Notes: generated from the letters alone by a model not told the origin. DNA of 64,000 bases from Cunninghamia lanceolata (GCA_027924645.1 BSBN01001807.1:10558001-10622000); one strand, 5' to 3'; numbered from the stretch's first letter, positions 21,991 through 34,981 are shown. A program made the numbers and translations.

Positions 21991-24806
21991 GGGACTAGCA
22001 TGTTGAATCATCAATTTTCCTCAATTGAGACAACTGTTAATGCTTTTTGGCAAGATGTGTTTTAGGCAGCTAGACTGAACTATCTCAAGCTTCTTTTTGG
22101 TTAAATGTTGGCCATATTTAATGGATTCTTTTATTTGTAAGACTTTTTTATAGTAAATTCCTATGCTAGACCTTTTTTCAAGGTTCTTAACTATTTGTCT
22201 CATCTATGTCTATTGTAGAATTCTTTGGTTTGATATACACATGTTAACGACTTTTGTCATTTTTCTAACAAACAATTTGAGATAGATGATACTTAAATTT
22301 TCTTAGCCTTATTCAAAGGCTTCATCCCCCTAAATTTAAGGTCTAATCGGTTTGAGAAAGAATGTTCATGCTTATGGTTGTCAATAAATTGGTTTGAGAA
22401 AGAATGTTCATGTTTATGGTTGTCAACTTATATGTGTATAATGTTGTTTTGATTCTTCAATTTGCAATGGTAAAACTTTATCCATTTGATTTCTCATTTT
22501 GGCCTTAACTAAGAATTTTTATTCTCATTTAAGATAAATGCCTATTTTAGCCTTTTTGATTTTGCATTAGATAAAATTGTTATAGTAACACATTGTGTTC
22601 AGGGTTTAATCTGGCTGGTATGTCTATTTTCACTATTTGGTGACCATTGATTCCATACCATTTATGGGGATGTGATGAACTAGTAACTATTGTAGATGAG
22701 AACTAGAGGGTATGGCCTTTCATTTCTACCATTCATTGATGAAGTGAAGCATGCATGCATTATTGATTGTCTAAAAAGTTTGTTTTTTTATAAAATAAGT
22801 CTTTGTATGATTATATTTATAATGATAGTGAGTTTAGTAAAATATAGGATTAAGGTTATGATCATACTCAAGTAGGTTGTTAATTTAAGACATAGTACCA
22901 AAGTTGGGGGGTTGAGATAGTTTTCTTCAAAGTTCATGATACTTGTTACCTATTAGCTAGTGAAAATGAATTGGAAGTGGTTGGAGTTGACTGTATTATG
23001 ACATAAAGCCAAATGACATGGCATGGATAAAGGGATTTATTGTACAAGAAAATTTTTATCTACTTAAAACAATCAACATATGTTATTAATTTTACAAAAT
23101 TGACTTGAATTTTTGAAACTCATAAAAGCTAATGATAAGACAAAAGGGAATTCAATAACTACCCTACTTATCTTAAGTTTAATTAAACAATTAAAGAAGT
23201 CAAGGGAAATGTAGGAACCACTCTCACTATAAGCTCAATTGTAGTGTCCACTAACCTTAGGCCTTATATCCAGTTTCAGGGGTTTATGCTTCATACAAAT
23301 TCTAAATCAAGCAATCCAAAAGAGTTAATAGGATAGTGTTATTACCATTCTACTTTAGGCCTTCCCAGAGAATAGTTATAGAAGGAATTATTTAACTACA
23401 TTGATAAGTTTGCTTCTTTCTAATTTGAAAACATGATCTAACTAATTGATATGTTTTCTTTCTAGTGGTTTGAAAAATGGTCTAAATATATTGTTATGTT
23501 GGCTTCCCCATGACTTAGTTGTTACCATCTCCCCCTCTCTCTCCTTTCTTTGCAATATTAAAATCAAACACCTTTTTCCTTTTCCTTCAACTTTTATTGT
23601 GCATTTGCCTTTTAAGTGTAGAGGTAGGATTGGTGATGGATCTTCAGCTGATGAGGTCTCTTGATGTTGACCTACTCGTGTGCTAGCTAAATGCATCAAT
23701 ATTACAATTGCAATTATATAGGCTTGTGAGTAGGGACATATCTTGGCAGCAACATATTCAAATGTGAGAAATACAACTTTTAGGAAAAAGAATCTAAACA
23801 TCTAAACACTTAAACCTTCAAAGAAATCCTTGATGCCATAACATAAACCCTAGATATTATATTGTAGAGATCATGTGGCCATGCATCCCAACAATAACAA
23901 AATGATGCACATAATGTGATCCATGATTTTTTAGTACCAATAACACCAAAATACATTACCATGATTAGCATGACAACATCACATGCAAACCCATAATATA
24001 GAAGAATGATATCACACTTGAAGGTTAGTTTGATAGTGGTAATTGTGCATGAGAAGAAAGAGACTTTATCATGGTGGCCTTAATATTGAGATGTTCAAAT
24101 TAGGTGGATATCCTTGGGGATGATTTTATAGTAGAGCATACATTATAGACCTAAGTATACAACTCCTTAAATGTAAAGTAATATGTCCATTGGTCCATCA
24201 TTTTCAGAGATGATTTAACAATGGATAATACGTCTAATGATATGACAACCAATATGGAATAATGAGTTTATTTTTGGAAAGAGAAATATAAATCACTACT
24301 ATGAACACCAAGGCTATTCTAATCATTTATATCTAGAGAGAATTTGTCTACAAAAGGATGGCCATATAAGTCATAGTTTTATTGTAGTCACTTATTTTTA
24401 GTTTCCACTTGATTGACTATGCATTAATTTAATTTTGATTTTCTTTTGGTTCAAGAAAATGTTCAAATCTTTTTTTTCCTTGAATAGTTCGAAGGAGAGA
24501 ACCGAGTAGTTGGGAGGGTTTTATTATTGTGAGGGAAAGACGAAGTTGATGCATGTCAAAAGTGCAATATGATTATATTGATATTTTAGAAATATTATTA
24601 TATTGTTTAAAATAAGTTAGATTAGGTTGAATTTTAAATTTAAAAATAACATGCAATGTTCAATTATGGTGTTTTATAAAATCTCATTCACATTGTTCCA
24701 GTAACCACCTCCACCTAGTCTAACTTTCTTTTTATAACCCTCCTATCCTGATCGTAGTTGTTTTAATATTGGTTTTCTTTGCACTTAGCTTTTTCGATGT
24801 GTGGTC
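21991..24806. other. Intergenic, no feature recognised
   Basis: About 2.8 kb without a convincing gene. A short near-duplicate (GGTTTGAGAAAGAATGTTCATG, two copies near 22348 and 22391) is the only repeat noticed. Confidence 0.4.
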
Positions 24807-25030
24807 TGTTAGACACACAAGTTTACTGAGAGGGGAGGTGAATCAGTATACAATCAAATTTAACTTATCTGGAGCATATTAAATCTTAAGCATTATAGCA
24901 TTAACATAAGCATGAAAGATTAACACAATGCACATCAACACATAACACCAAATATATGTGGAAAACCCTAGAAGGGAAAAACCATGGTGAGGATTAACTC
25001 ATAATATATGAAGCTCAAATAGTAAGTTTG

Positions 25031-25165
25031 TTTTAGGGGCTATAACCCAAGGAAGCTGCTACTCCCTAAGTAACTTTGATTTAGGGTCACACCCAAGGAA
25101 GCTTATAATCCCTGATGACTTAGTTTTAGGGTCACTCCCAAGGAAGCATCTACTCCTTCAAATTA
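25031..25165. repeat. Three copies of a 45-bp unit
   Basis: Units start near 25031, 25079 and 25123, each with TTTTAGGG-TCAC-CCCAAGGAAGC then TACTCC or similar. Confidence 0.75.
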
Positions 25166-26740
25166 GAATACAAAAGATTACAATATAACAGTCTTTTCTT
25201 ACTGTCTAAACATTGTCATTGAAGCTCACACCTTTGATGATTGTACTTTTACCTCCTCACACTTTCTTCTAAAGATTTGATCAATTAGGCACACTCTATA
25301 CTTGATTAATATCACAAATATGTCTTCAAGATGAATCTGGACATCATCAACATCTTCTCTTTCTCTCACAGTAGCACATCAAATAATGCATTTATTTTGC
25401 TTTTATCTGCTTGCAAACCTTTTTAATCATCTTGCAATCATACCTTACCTCAATCACTTTTATTAACTCTTTATACATGATATTATATTGATTGCATTGA
25501 TTTTCAGCCAGATACAACATGAATAATACATTTACAAGTCGACCAAACAACACACACTTTGAAACGTGTAGAAGAAAGGTCCTAATTGAAACAACGTGTT
25601 ACACCAAAAGAAGATACAAGCCTTGCGGATACCAACAATTGCTTAACCAGGTCCAAAACATCCTTTACTTCTTCAAACACTAAGGAATGACATCCGCACA
25701 CTTTGCTCATTTGAAAATAGGACAGCTTTAAGAAAAACACATGAAGACTTGAAGTATAATGACTGAATCAACTTGTAAACCTTGTGCGGTACTGGAAACA
25801 AGAAATATCTTCGTGAAACTTTTCCAGATGAGTTCACATGACTCATAAACCATCCCCATACACTCCTTTTCCACTGCATATCAAAGAACTATGCCGCACA
25901 ACTTCAAACTTTTACTCTGAAAACACTGTTATTCGGAACACACTGTGCCATGTTGTTAATTGAAAAACTAAGCTGCAGACCACCAAGAAGCTTGAAATAG
26001 AAAAGAGGCATGCAATGCATATTCAGGAATATGTTCACAAAACTGCAAGGTCAATCATTTATTTCTGGAGGAATGCGAAGCATTCTAATGGGTCTTCAAT
26101 ACTGCACCATTCTGCTAGAGCACATTTCGGTGTTCTATCATAAATAACTTTCACAACGGAGGGAAATATGATTTGAGATTTTGGAAATAGCACCTTCACT
26201 ACCTTCTTGACACAATCTTAGAACCACATAGCCAAATTTACAACTACGAAAGAATGCTAAGGAATGCTGAGCATTCTATTGTCATGCCAGAAACATCTTC
26301 ACATAACCAACTTTATCTTCAAGTTGTCAGCAGAAAAACATCCTTCCAATGATCAAAACATCATGAAACTTTGAACATACATAAAATAACATTATATGAA
26401 GCTATGTTCCAAATCACAAAAGATCAATAGCACAATGATGAAAATGTGAAGCAATCTTTTGGATAGTCTTCAAAGACTATCACCTTCTTCTGGAGGCCAA
26501 GCCTTCATTGCATTACCACATACAACTTAGGATCAGTAGGATAGATCATACAACATGTTTCAAGCCATCAGGCATCCTTCTTTAACATCTAATTCTCTTA
26601 GTGCTTGTAATTCCCATATTAATAAGGCTTCAAACTCAACTCTGCTTTGATTAGGAATGTAGCTTTTATGACCTACAATCATGAGCTTTCTATTTCTTAG
26701 GAATATGCAACCATGAATAATATTTTACTTTCATGATAGT

Positions 26741-26803
26741 GTTGACATCAGTGTATACTATGTTGACATCAATGTGTGCTATGTTGACATCAATGACAAC
26801 ACA
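26741..26803. repeat. Three copies of a 21-bp unit
   Basis: GTTGACATCA(A/G)TGTGTGCTAT-like units start at 26741, 26762 and 26783, exactly 21 bases apart. Confidence 0.85.
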
Positions 26804-26920
26804 TATGGCCAACAAGGTCAACCCACAATACTGTGTCCCATGTCTTGGCCAAAGTGAGACATTGAAGTCAATATTTTTGACCAAATCTGCACTTTCTGAC
26901 ACCTATAGCAACTAAACCAC

Positions 26921-27541
26921 TAAGAATTCAAAGATGATACAAACTAGCAATTTGTGAGATTTTGTGTGTAGATTCTAAATATGTATTTTTTAAAAATTTA
27001 GAAACAAATTGTGAATTTTTTACATAATTTTTAATAATTTATTTTTAATAGTAAACAACATTTTTAAAAAGTGACGTTTATGTTGTAACGCAAAAATTCT
27101 TTAATTGAAAGGATAAAATTCTAATTTTTAAAATATAGATTTGTAACACCAATATCTAGGGCATGGATATTTTTTCATAATTTTTTATTGCATATTTTTT
27201 TAATTAATTTTTGAAGTGAGATTAATTATAATTTAGACACAGATTTATGTCGTAATGCATAACTTGTTTTGTATAGATCAAAATTTAATTTTCTTTTTTT
27301 TTAAAACAAGGACATCAATACCTAGGGCATAGATATTTTTTAGAATTTTTTTTCTATATTTTTTTTATTTTTCCACTTGTGTGGAATAGAGACCTTGTTC
27401 GGTGAAAAACTTATGTTCAGTAGAAAATAGAAAATAAATATAATAATCAAATTAAATTATTCAAAATTATACTTTTTGGAAAGTGTATACAAAGTGCTAC
27501 ATAATTAAAAAGTACTATTTATAAATGACTTCATTTGACAA
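26921..27541. other. AT-rich intergenic DNA
   Basis: Very AT-rich. Two diverged stretches share a CCTAGGGCAT(G/A)GATATTTTT word (near 27155 and 27330), suggesting an old duplication of about 170 bases. No coding sense. Confidence 0.4.
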
Positions 27542-27568
27542 CCCCCCCCCCCCCCAAAAAAAAAAAAA
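27542..27568. repeat. Homopolymer pair, C14 then A13
   Basis: A run of 14 C followed directly by 13 A. Assembly errors are likely at such a site. Confidence 0.9.
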
Positions 27569-27636
27569 GAGGTGAAGCAAAATTGGTCTTTATCAGCATT
27601 TTGATAGGTGCAGGGGAGACTCCATCGAGGGTTTAA

Positions 27637-27724
27637 TTTAAGACTAGGAGGGTTCTATCCAAGGGGGTTTTATCTTACACCTTTCAATTAAACCCCTTTA
27701 GATGGAACCCCTCAAGGCTTAAAT
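27637..27724. repeat. Imperfect inverted repeat (foldback)
   Basis: The left arm, about 35 bases from 27637 (TTTAAGACTAGGAGGGTTCT), pairs with the complement of the right arm ending at 27724 (TTTAAGCCTTGAGGGGTTCC), with a short loop near 27672-27688. It is MITE-like in form, and only one copy was seen. Confidence 0.7.
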
Positions 27725-28479
27725 CATTAATTTTTCTAAAATATATGTGATTTTAGAGAAAAATCATGATGCCCCATAAGTGGACACAGTATTGTGGGAC
27801 AACCCTATGACATATGTGAAGTTAACAAAAAAAGTTGTTTTAGTTCTAATAATAAAATGAAATTTTTATTTTATAATTAAATAATATTATTAAGTATTTA
27901 GTATTTTATACTTTATAATAAATATTTGTGTTTTATAATTTAATTTTATTTTAATATTTTACTATTATTTTATTTAATATATAATGTGGCTTTAATTAAA
28001 CTCATTTATTTATATGTATGCATTTTATTCTCTAAATAACATATTAGTGATTAAAAAAATAATTAAATCACAATAAATAAATAAATTATCAATAATAAAT
28101 AAAATATGTATATATATTGTTAATCTATTAGTGTTGAAGTAATTTGAAGTGGGTATTTCTAAAATGTGAGTGCATGTCTTTGGAGTTTTTGTTAGGATTT
28201 TTCATGACCCTTTTGACCTTCCTACTTTTTGTTGTTGCTCTTCTTGGTTTTATTGTGGGGTAAGGAATTTTGTGGTTTGAATCTTTTAAATTCTTTGTTC
28301 CATGGAACTCCACCTTGAACCATGACGATGATAGAAGGGGTTTCCAATTTGTGGTGATGGATGCACAACTTCCAACTAGAGATTGTGACAGACCTTGATA
28401 CAAACCTAATTCAGCTTCACTATTTCACATAATTTTGTTTGTGGTGTATGTATTTTAATACAATTTGAGGGATTTTGTG
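27725..28479. other. AT-rich intergenic DNA
   Basis: Long AT tracts with TTTAATATATAATG-like words. The open minus-strand stretch at 28128-28403 has no recognisable domain and is probably chance. Confidence 0.4.
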
Positions 28480-29070
28480 GAGCAGGGTCAAGTGCCATCA
28501 TAAAATACTTGGCAAATAAGTATGAAGGATAGGTCAATAATATGTTGGGAAGAACCTTACTTGAAAAAAATTATCAATGTGTCCATTGAACCTATGGGTC
28601 CAATTACTAGTTTTACTTTTTTGGAAAGGGAGATTCATAACTTTGATCTCTGACTATGGTTAACAAGGATTTGGGAGTTTGCAAATGGTGTTGATGGCTC
28701 TCTTGGTGTTGGAATTCGAGAAGAAATGGCATGACTACTACTTGACCCCAAGTAGTTGATCGAGAGGAGGAATGTCTTTGATGTGGCTCAAGCATTGAGT
28801 TGTGTATTTATGCTATCCAATGTAGCTAGGATGTATCTCCTTCATAACGATATTGGCAGTGTGGAAAGCTAGGTTGAGGCTTTCTTCAATTGTCAACTTG
28901 GGCATTTTCATGAGTTAGCTAAGAATGTTTGTCATTTGCACCAGTTAGTGGCTGAGATGATGAAGGATATAAACATTAATATTTTGGAGGTGTTGAGCTT
29001 CAACATGCCTATGTTGTTGTGATGATGGTTTGGACTTCGTAGAAGTATTGGCCTCTCCTTTGGTTGGTGT
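28480..29070 (+). pseudogene. Unidentified coding relic, copy B
   Basis: Partner of the relic at 11160-11660. From about 28758 it reads RRNVFDVAQALS, VFMLSNVARMYLLHNDIG, then after a TAG, VEAFFNCQLGHFHELAKN and HLHQLVAEMM. It is better preserved than copy A. The family was not recognised. Confidence 0.5.
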
Positions 29071-29599
29071 GGTTGGTGATATGAATTGTAAGTGTGACAT
29101 GATACCAGAGGGCCCTATATAATTTGCCCCCTAATCCTAGTTTGAATTTCTATACTTGGGCTAGGTCTCTTTTACTATCTCTTGAATGATATAGACATTG
29201 TAAGCAATATGTATGTAATTTTTTGTACTCCTAGGCATTTCAGAGGCTGGCATTTTTGCATGGTCTATATGGGAGTTTGGTCAGTTCGGTATCAATGGTT
29301 GTATGGGGTTTGTGTAGCAGGTGATAGTTATATGTATGCTCTCATACTTTTCTAATAGATGGTAGACTTATTATACAATATGTTCATTGGTTCTCTCATG
29401 GGTGTGACTAGAGTTGTGTTCTTTTTATTTTGCCCTATTCAGGGTACAATCACATTGAATATGTTGGAATACTTTTTGTCATGGAATGGAATTGGTGAAC
29501 CTTGTGGTTACTAGTTTCTAAGCTTTTAATACTCTTGTTTTGCATCTCCTAGGTACCTTAACCTAGGTAGTAGCAAAAAACATCTATATCAAAAAGTAT
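29071..29599. other. Intergenic, no feature recognised
   Basis: No supported gene. It may be the decayed 3' side of relic B. Confidence 0.35.
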
Positions 29600-30330
29600 T
29601 CATTCATACAATTTAATTTATTCAATATAAAATATAGAGATATAGAGTTTAACATAAAATATAAAGTTCAACATGAATAAAATATAATATAATTTAAAAT
29701 TGTCAAGTTTTTATTATAATATAAAGGTATAAAAATATAGAGTTTAATGTAAAATGTAAAATATATATAGTTCAATATAAAATAGAAAATAGAAAATATA
29801 GAGTTTAATGTAAATTATAAAATATAGAGTTCAATGTAGGTTATAAAAGATAGAATTCAATTTAAAATATAAAATATAAAGTTCGATACAAATGAAATGC
29901 AATATAGTTCAAAATTGTATAAGTTTTTATTAGAATATAGAGTTCATTATGAATAAAATATAATATACTTCAAAAATTATACTTCCATAAAGTTAATTTA
30001 TCTACTTAACAATTATTTTAGATAAAAAGGATATAAAGTTCAACATGAATACAATATAAAATATAGACTTAGATCTAAAATGTAGAGTTTAATGTTATAA
30101 GACAATGAGATATTACAAATACAGAATAGGCAAGAGGAAAACGGTGGGTGAAGTATAAGTTTTTATTACAATGTAGAGTTTAGTATAAATATAATATAAT
30201 ATAGTTCAAAATTATATAGATAAAATATAGAGTTCAACACATGAATAAAATATAATATAGTTCAAAAACTTGTAATTTTATAAATTTAATTTATTTACTT
30301 AAGAGTTATTTTATTTACTTAATATATGGA
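29600..30330. repeat. AT-rich minisatellite (long array)
   Basis: About 700 bases of irregular repeats built on AATATAAAATATAGAGTTCAA, in 20-45-base units. The same unit appears in a short array at 15875-15985. Confidence 0.8.
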
Positions 30331-30439
30331 CACATAAATAGATAAGGTAGGACATGGAGATATTTTATTTACTTAAAAAATCATGTTGTTTATTGTATGT
30401 AAATATTATTCTTTTTCTTTAGTGTTGGATGTAAGGTAT

Positions 30440-32360
30440 TCTCTTGTGTATAATTGGACCATGATGATGGTTCATCACAAACAAACTTTGTCCATGCATA
30501 TATGAAATGCCCCATACACTTAGATCATTTGTGTATGATAGAAGTTGCAAGAAGTTGGTCATTTTCTTTGGGTCATTTTATTTACGTCATAAATGTGAAA
30601 AATGTTAAGTATGTAATATACCAGAAATTGTCAAAGTCTAGCCTAGATATTATTTAATCTAAATACTGATTCATCTGTGTATGATGGTTTCTGCTAAAGT
30701 GAGTTATTGTATAAACCATTTTGTGACATCATAAGTGACATTGGAATTGAATGTGAAGACCTTATTTCAAATTAGGAGAGCATTAAAAACACATATCATC
30801 CATAGCATTTAGATTGTACAATCGATCCTTTAAAAACTAATGATACTGATGAAGTCGAGATTGAAGAGCATGTTGCTAACGTTATGCATAAACAAATGAG
30901 TGGGAGGTTCCATCTAGGTTTATTCTAAGAAAAAATATACAATTATTTGATATTCAACTACTTGGTTGACATGACGTTGACATGGATGTGAATTGCAAGG
31001 TATTCTAAACCTCTTAAGATGATTGTCCAAGGAATTATTGGAATAGGAAAATCTCACCTTAGTACTTAGTTGTATTAAGTTTGCATGGCATAACAATTCA
31101 ATCAATGATAAAAGCCCCTTGCTAATCCTTGCACCAATAGGATTTTTTTCTTTTAGCATATGTGCAATTATAACTCACACATCTTGGAAGATGCCTATTG
31201 AAAATAAAGTGAACAATCATTAGCAACACTACATGATGAGTTAAAGCTATTCAATTTATTCTCATTGATGAAATGAATTTTATAGGCCCCAAGATGTTTG
31301 TTAATATCAACCACTTGAAATTGATGTTTCCCTCACATGGCACAAAAGATTTTGGTGGAAATTCAGTTTTCCTTGTCAGTGATCTCACACAATTACCTCC
31401 TATGAAGGACAAACCATTGTATGCAAAGATACTCCAATTAATTGTCCTACTTTATATGAAATTTCTACTTCAAATGTCAAACATTAAATAACGTCTAACA
31501 TAACCATACAATTTTTACATGTACAATTTATATTCTACTTGAATACAAGAACACTTATGGTAAAGCACTGCAAACTACATTCCAAATAGTTGTGACCCTA
31601 TATAGTTTTCCCTTAACAGGGACACAAACTAGAACAACTCAATTTCAAAAAAATGTTAACAAACATTTGAAATGCATCAACATATGACAACTTGCAAGTC
31701 CTCATTGGACAAACAAATATCTCTATCAATGTTGAGGAATGTGCATTATTTGATGCATTGATGTATTTATATGCAACAAATAATATGCTCATGTTTCATA
31801 ACAAGAGAATGTTAAAGTTGTTAACCACACCAATTGCACATAGTGTATCTACATATATCAGTCTATAGAATCACATGAGAATGATGATGATCATCTAGAA
31901 AATGAAGTACTATTGCATGTTGCCCAATGCATATTGTTGGTCTACAATTTATAAGTAGATGTTGGCTTAGTTAATGTGCACTTGGTACTGTAAAGAATAT
32001 AGTCCATTCTAAAGGTAATAGGCCACCTAACTTGCCCTTTTGTGTGATCATTGAGTTTGATAATAATGTAGGTGTCCATGGGACAACAATAATCCAAAAT
32101 TTATCCCTAGTCAACCTATTACAATAGATAATCTACACAAATTTCAATCAAAATGGCATGGGCTCTAATCGTACACAATTCACAAGAGTTGATGTTAGAA
32201 AGGGCTACAATAGATATTAGTGATATAGAGATAATAGATTTGACATTCACTGCTATCTCCAGAGTTAAATCTCTCAATCCATTACAAATATCACCACCAT
32301 TCTCATTTGAATGCTACTCAAAAATAGAAAATATGCATCATGTAAACAAGTAAAAAATAA
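30440..32360 (+). pseudogene. Helitron PIF1-like helicase, C-terminal part (decayed)
   Basis: Pieces in order along the plus strand: HLDHLCMIEVARSWSFS (about 30500-30580), a Walker A-like loop IVQGIIGIGKSHL (about 31020-31060), LAPIGFFSFSICA, Walker B with ILIDEM (about 31258-31275), FGGNSVFLVSDLTQLPP (about 31350-31400), then the helicase C-terminus with MAWALIVHNSQELMLERAT and AISRVKSLNPLQ (about 32153-32290). These are PIF1-family motifs of plant Helitron transposases, which unwind DNA during rolling-circle transposition. The usual TGKS is IGKS, and several stops and shifts break it. It probably forms one protein with the Rep half at 12440-14235. No Helitron 3' hairpin with CTRR was identified. 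Confidence 0.85.
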
Positions 32361-32560
32361 AGAGCAATAGTTACAATCCTTGTCTCTCAGCTAATACTTC
32401 AAAGAAACATTCAATGAACATCTTTTTGCATGAAATTTCCTATAATATGGTTTATTCTTCTTGTTTACAATAACAATGCTCATTATTGTCTAAAATCATA
32501 ACTATCAAAATAAATCTAGCTATATGATGTATGGTCACATTAATAACTATAATACATTGT
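32361..32560. other. Helitron 3' flank, unclassified
   Basis: Short AT-rich stretch between the helicase end and a minus-strand relic; nothing recognised. Confidence 0.35.
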
Positions 32561-33830
32561 TTTTATTAAATAAAAGGGTTAACAAGGGACCCTACCCTTA
32601 CAAAAGCTAGAAGGCAGAGTTACAATAGATCCCAACAAGGGAACCTCACAAAATGAGCAAAAAACACACTAACAACAAAGAAACCAGTTGATGAACATCA
32701 CATAAACAACAAATAAACAACACCAAAATAAATAGCACAAGAGACAAAAGCAAGAAGCAAGAAGAGTAAACTGGGGCTACTAGGGGGAAGAGTGGCCCAG
32801 GCCTTGGAGGTTGAGAGCTACTTCCCAGTCATCAGTGAGTTCATGTAGGGTGTTCATAAGGGAATCTCCACTAGGATCACTGGCTACAATCATCTTCTTC
32901 TTCTTTGCCTTGGCCCTGTTCAACTCTTCCTCAAGGATTTTCATGTTTGAAGTAGTGCATTCCAAGCAATTTTTACTCAATTTTAGCATATTGGAGACCA
33001 AACCCTCTAGCTCCCTGACCTTTTTAAGAGAGACAATTTTGTTCTAAAACACATTAATCATCTTGTGGTTAAAGTAACAAGTAGTATAGGCATAGTGTTG
33101 TTGATCTTTCTGAACTCATTCCTTTCATTCCCCTTGTCATCTATGTTGGTAGGAACCTCCTCCCTCTTCAACTGGGCCTTTTTCTCCTCTTTCCTCTCAT
33201 TCTGGTGGGGGGGCTTTACAAGAATTTTGTCACTCTCTTCCCTCACCTCAACTAGAGTAGTGGAGGCTTTCTTCGTTTCCATCCCCTTTTGGGGAGGGGT
33301 TTTTTTTTGTTGCTCATGATATCACCTGACTCTAAAGCCACCCACTTAGGTTCAATGGGCTCATCCTATTCATCTTCCCCATCAATGGAATTTGTAATAT
33401 TGACCTCATCCTCAAGGGGGTTCCTTCCAAATCTAGGAAGTCAGATAGCAAGATAGGACGATTTATTGGCCCCACCAGAAAACTCCCCAAACCTCTTATT
33501 GGAATCTTCTTTCAAGGGACTACCCACATGCACATTAGGTTTTTATTTACCTTTCTTTTATTTTGTTCCCTTCCCCATAGGATGGGACAAAGGGCCAGGC
33601 CTCGTAGCAGGGTTGTGAGCATGGCTCTCAATCACAGTGGGTGACTTCCAAGAGGTAATGTGAGGGGAACTTTTAATTTTTTCAAGTTGTTGCTTAGGGT
33701 TCTTAGAGGGATGCGAGCTCTCAAGGGTAAGGTTGGGAATGTTTTTTGAGCCAGTCTATTTTTTGCCCTTCACTGTGGGATTAGGGTAGTTCTCTCCAAG
33801 GGATGGCTTACACTGTGGTCCGGGGATTTA
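32560..33830 (-). pseudogene. Charged coding relic, possibly LINE ORF1-like
   Basis: Minus-strand pieces are rich in Lys and Glu: EVREESDKILVKPPHQNERK with KAQLKREEV near 33282-33150, and NMKILEEELNRAKAKKKK then LHELTDDWEVALNLQGL ending near 32787. They are in different frames with many stops. Downstream the minus strand has a T-rich tail ending TTTTATTTAATAAAAACAAT (about 32562). A basic coiled-coil ORF next to such a tail would fit a LINE ORF1 fragment, but no endonuclease or reverse transcriptase motif is present, so identity is open. Confidence 0.3.
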
Positions 33831-33933
33831 TTGAGGCAAAGTGGTAAAGATAGAAAATGAGGCCCTGGTGCAAAGGAACACATGCCTTATTACACCTAAC
33901 CTCATTGACTAAGGATTCAACAAAATACAACTA

Positions 33934-34967
33934 TGTGAGCAAGAAAAATTAGGTTAACAAGATCAAGCATTACAATCAAAACCCAATCCTACCACCTTCA
34001 AGAAATCTATCTAAATGACACAAAATGAAAGAAAATCACATAACAATGTCACCTAGATTGTATGGATTCCTTGGTTGAATGTGGATTGCTTCTCAAAAGT
34101 GAACAACCATAGTTGCCAAAGCTGCCATGATGATAGATGATATGCTCAAAATGCTTAACGGATGCTCAATGGAGGCGATATGCATAAGATGCTAATCTAG
34201 ACGCTAAAGAGATTGTGTGTGTTGAAATGAAATGAGAGAGTGTATATATAGTTCACAACTAAGATTGATCAACGATGGAGAAAAAGTGGCTATATGAACA
34301 GTTGAGATAATTCAAGAGGCATGGATGAATGTGTACAAGACATGTGTCCATAGGGATAGTTTTTATTAAATGATTTAGTTGGCTTTGTTGGTGGAGATAA
34401 GATTGATTTTCTTAAAATAGGATGCTTTTCTATTTTAAGAGTTGGATGACAAGGATAATTGATTTTTAAACCAATTAAATGATTTTTGTATTTAATTTTT
34501 TGACAAACTATGGACAAGGCCAACTTGTATACAGAAAAAAGTGATAAAAGAGGGAAATGATAAGATATGATGGAGGACAAAGCTAAATTTAGAAAATTGG
34601 AAGAATTCATATAAATTGAATAAATAAATTTATTTAATTTATATGCATGATGAGAAGATAAATAAATTATTTATTTATTTTATTTATTTAAAAAGGGAAA
34701 ATTAAATAAATTTAGAAAATTTATTTAATTTTAGAAGAATAATGGGATAATTAAATAATTAAAAATTATTTAATTATAGATAGAAAATAGAAGAATAAAG
34801 ATGAAATTAATTAAATAAATATAATTTATTTAATTAATGATAGAAGTGGATGATTTAGCAGAAAATAGATAATTGATACAAGTGTGCTAGACAAAATCGA
34901 CATATGCAATGATGAATAATGCGACAAATCGATAAATGATACGAAGGGTCAATTTTGGATGCCTACA
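33934..34967 (-). repeat. 3' LTR of outer Tat element
   Basis: 1034 bp. On the minus strand it begins TGTAGGCATCC and ends GCTCACA. It is the same family as the solo LTR at 14593-15477. The TATA box is on the minus strand at 34243-34250, and AT palindromes lie in U3 (about 34610-34840). Confidence 0.85.
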
Positions 34968-34981
34968 TTTGGTCCCTCTTT
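34968..34981 (-). other. Polypurine tract of outer Tat element
   Basis: The minus strand reads AAAGAGGGACCAAA directly before the LTR start. This shows the LTR is the 3' LTR of an element extending to higher coordinates. Confidence 0.75.

Larger units (their letters stand above)
24807..26920. mobile_element. Probable LTR or retroelement remnant
   Basis: Starts TGTTAGACACACAAG and continues with ACTGAGAGGGG-AGGTGAATCAG and a GTGGAAAACCCTAGAAGGG-type block, a layout common at the start of copia LTRs (compare GTGGAGAAAACCC in the LTR at 38358). No matching partner or target duplication was found, so boundaries and class are uncertain. Short tandem repeats lie inside. Confidence 0.35.

Noticed and set aside
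23442..23801. 119-codon minus-strand open frame
   Set aside because: No recognisable motif; it overlaps an equally open plus-strand frame and has no gene-like context.
24807..26920. Complete solo LTR with target duplications
   Set aside because: The start looks like a copia LTR, but the 5 bases before it (TGGTC) were not found after any plausible CA end, so only a remnant is reported.
28128..28403. 91-codon basic minus-strand open frame
   Set aside because: Composition-driven; no domain, splice context or second copy seen.
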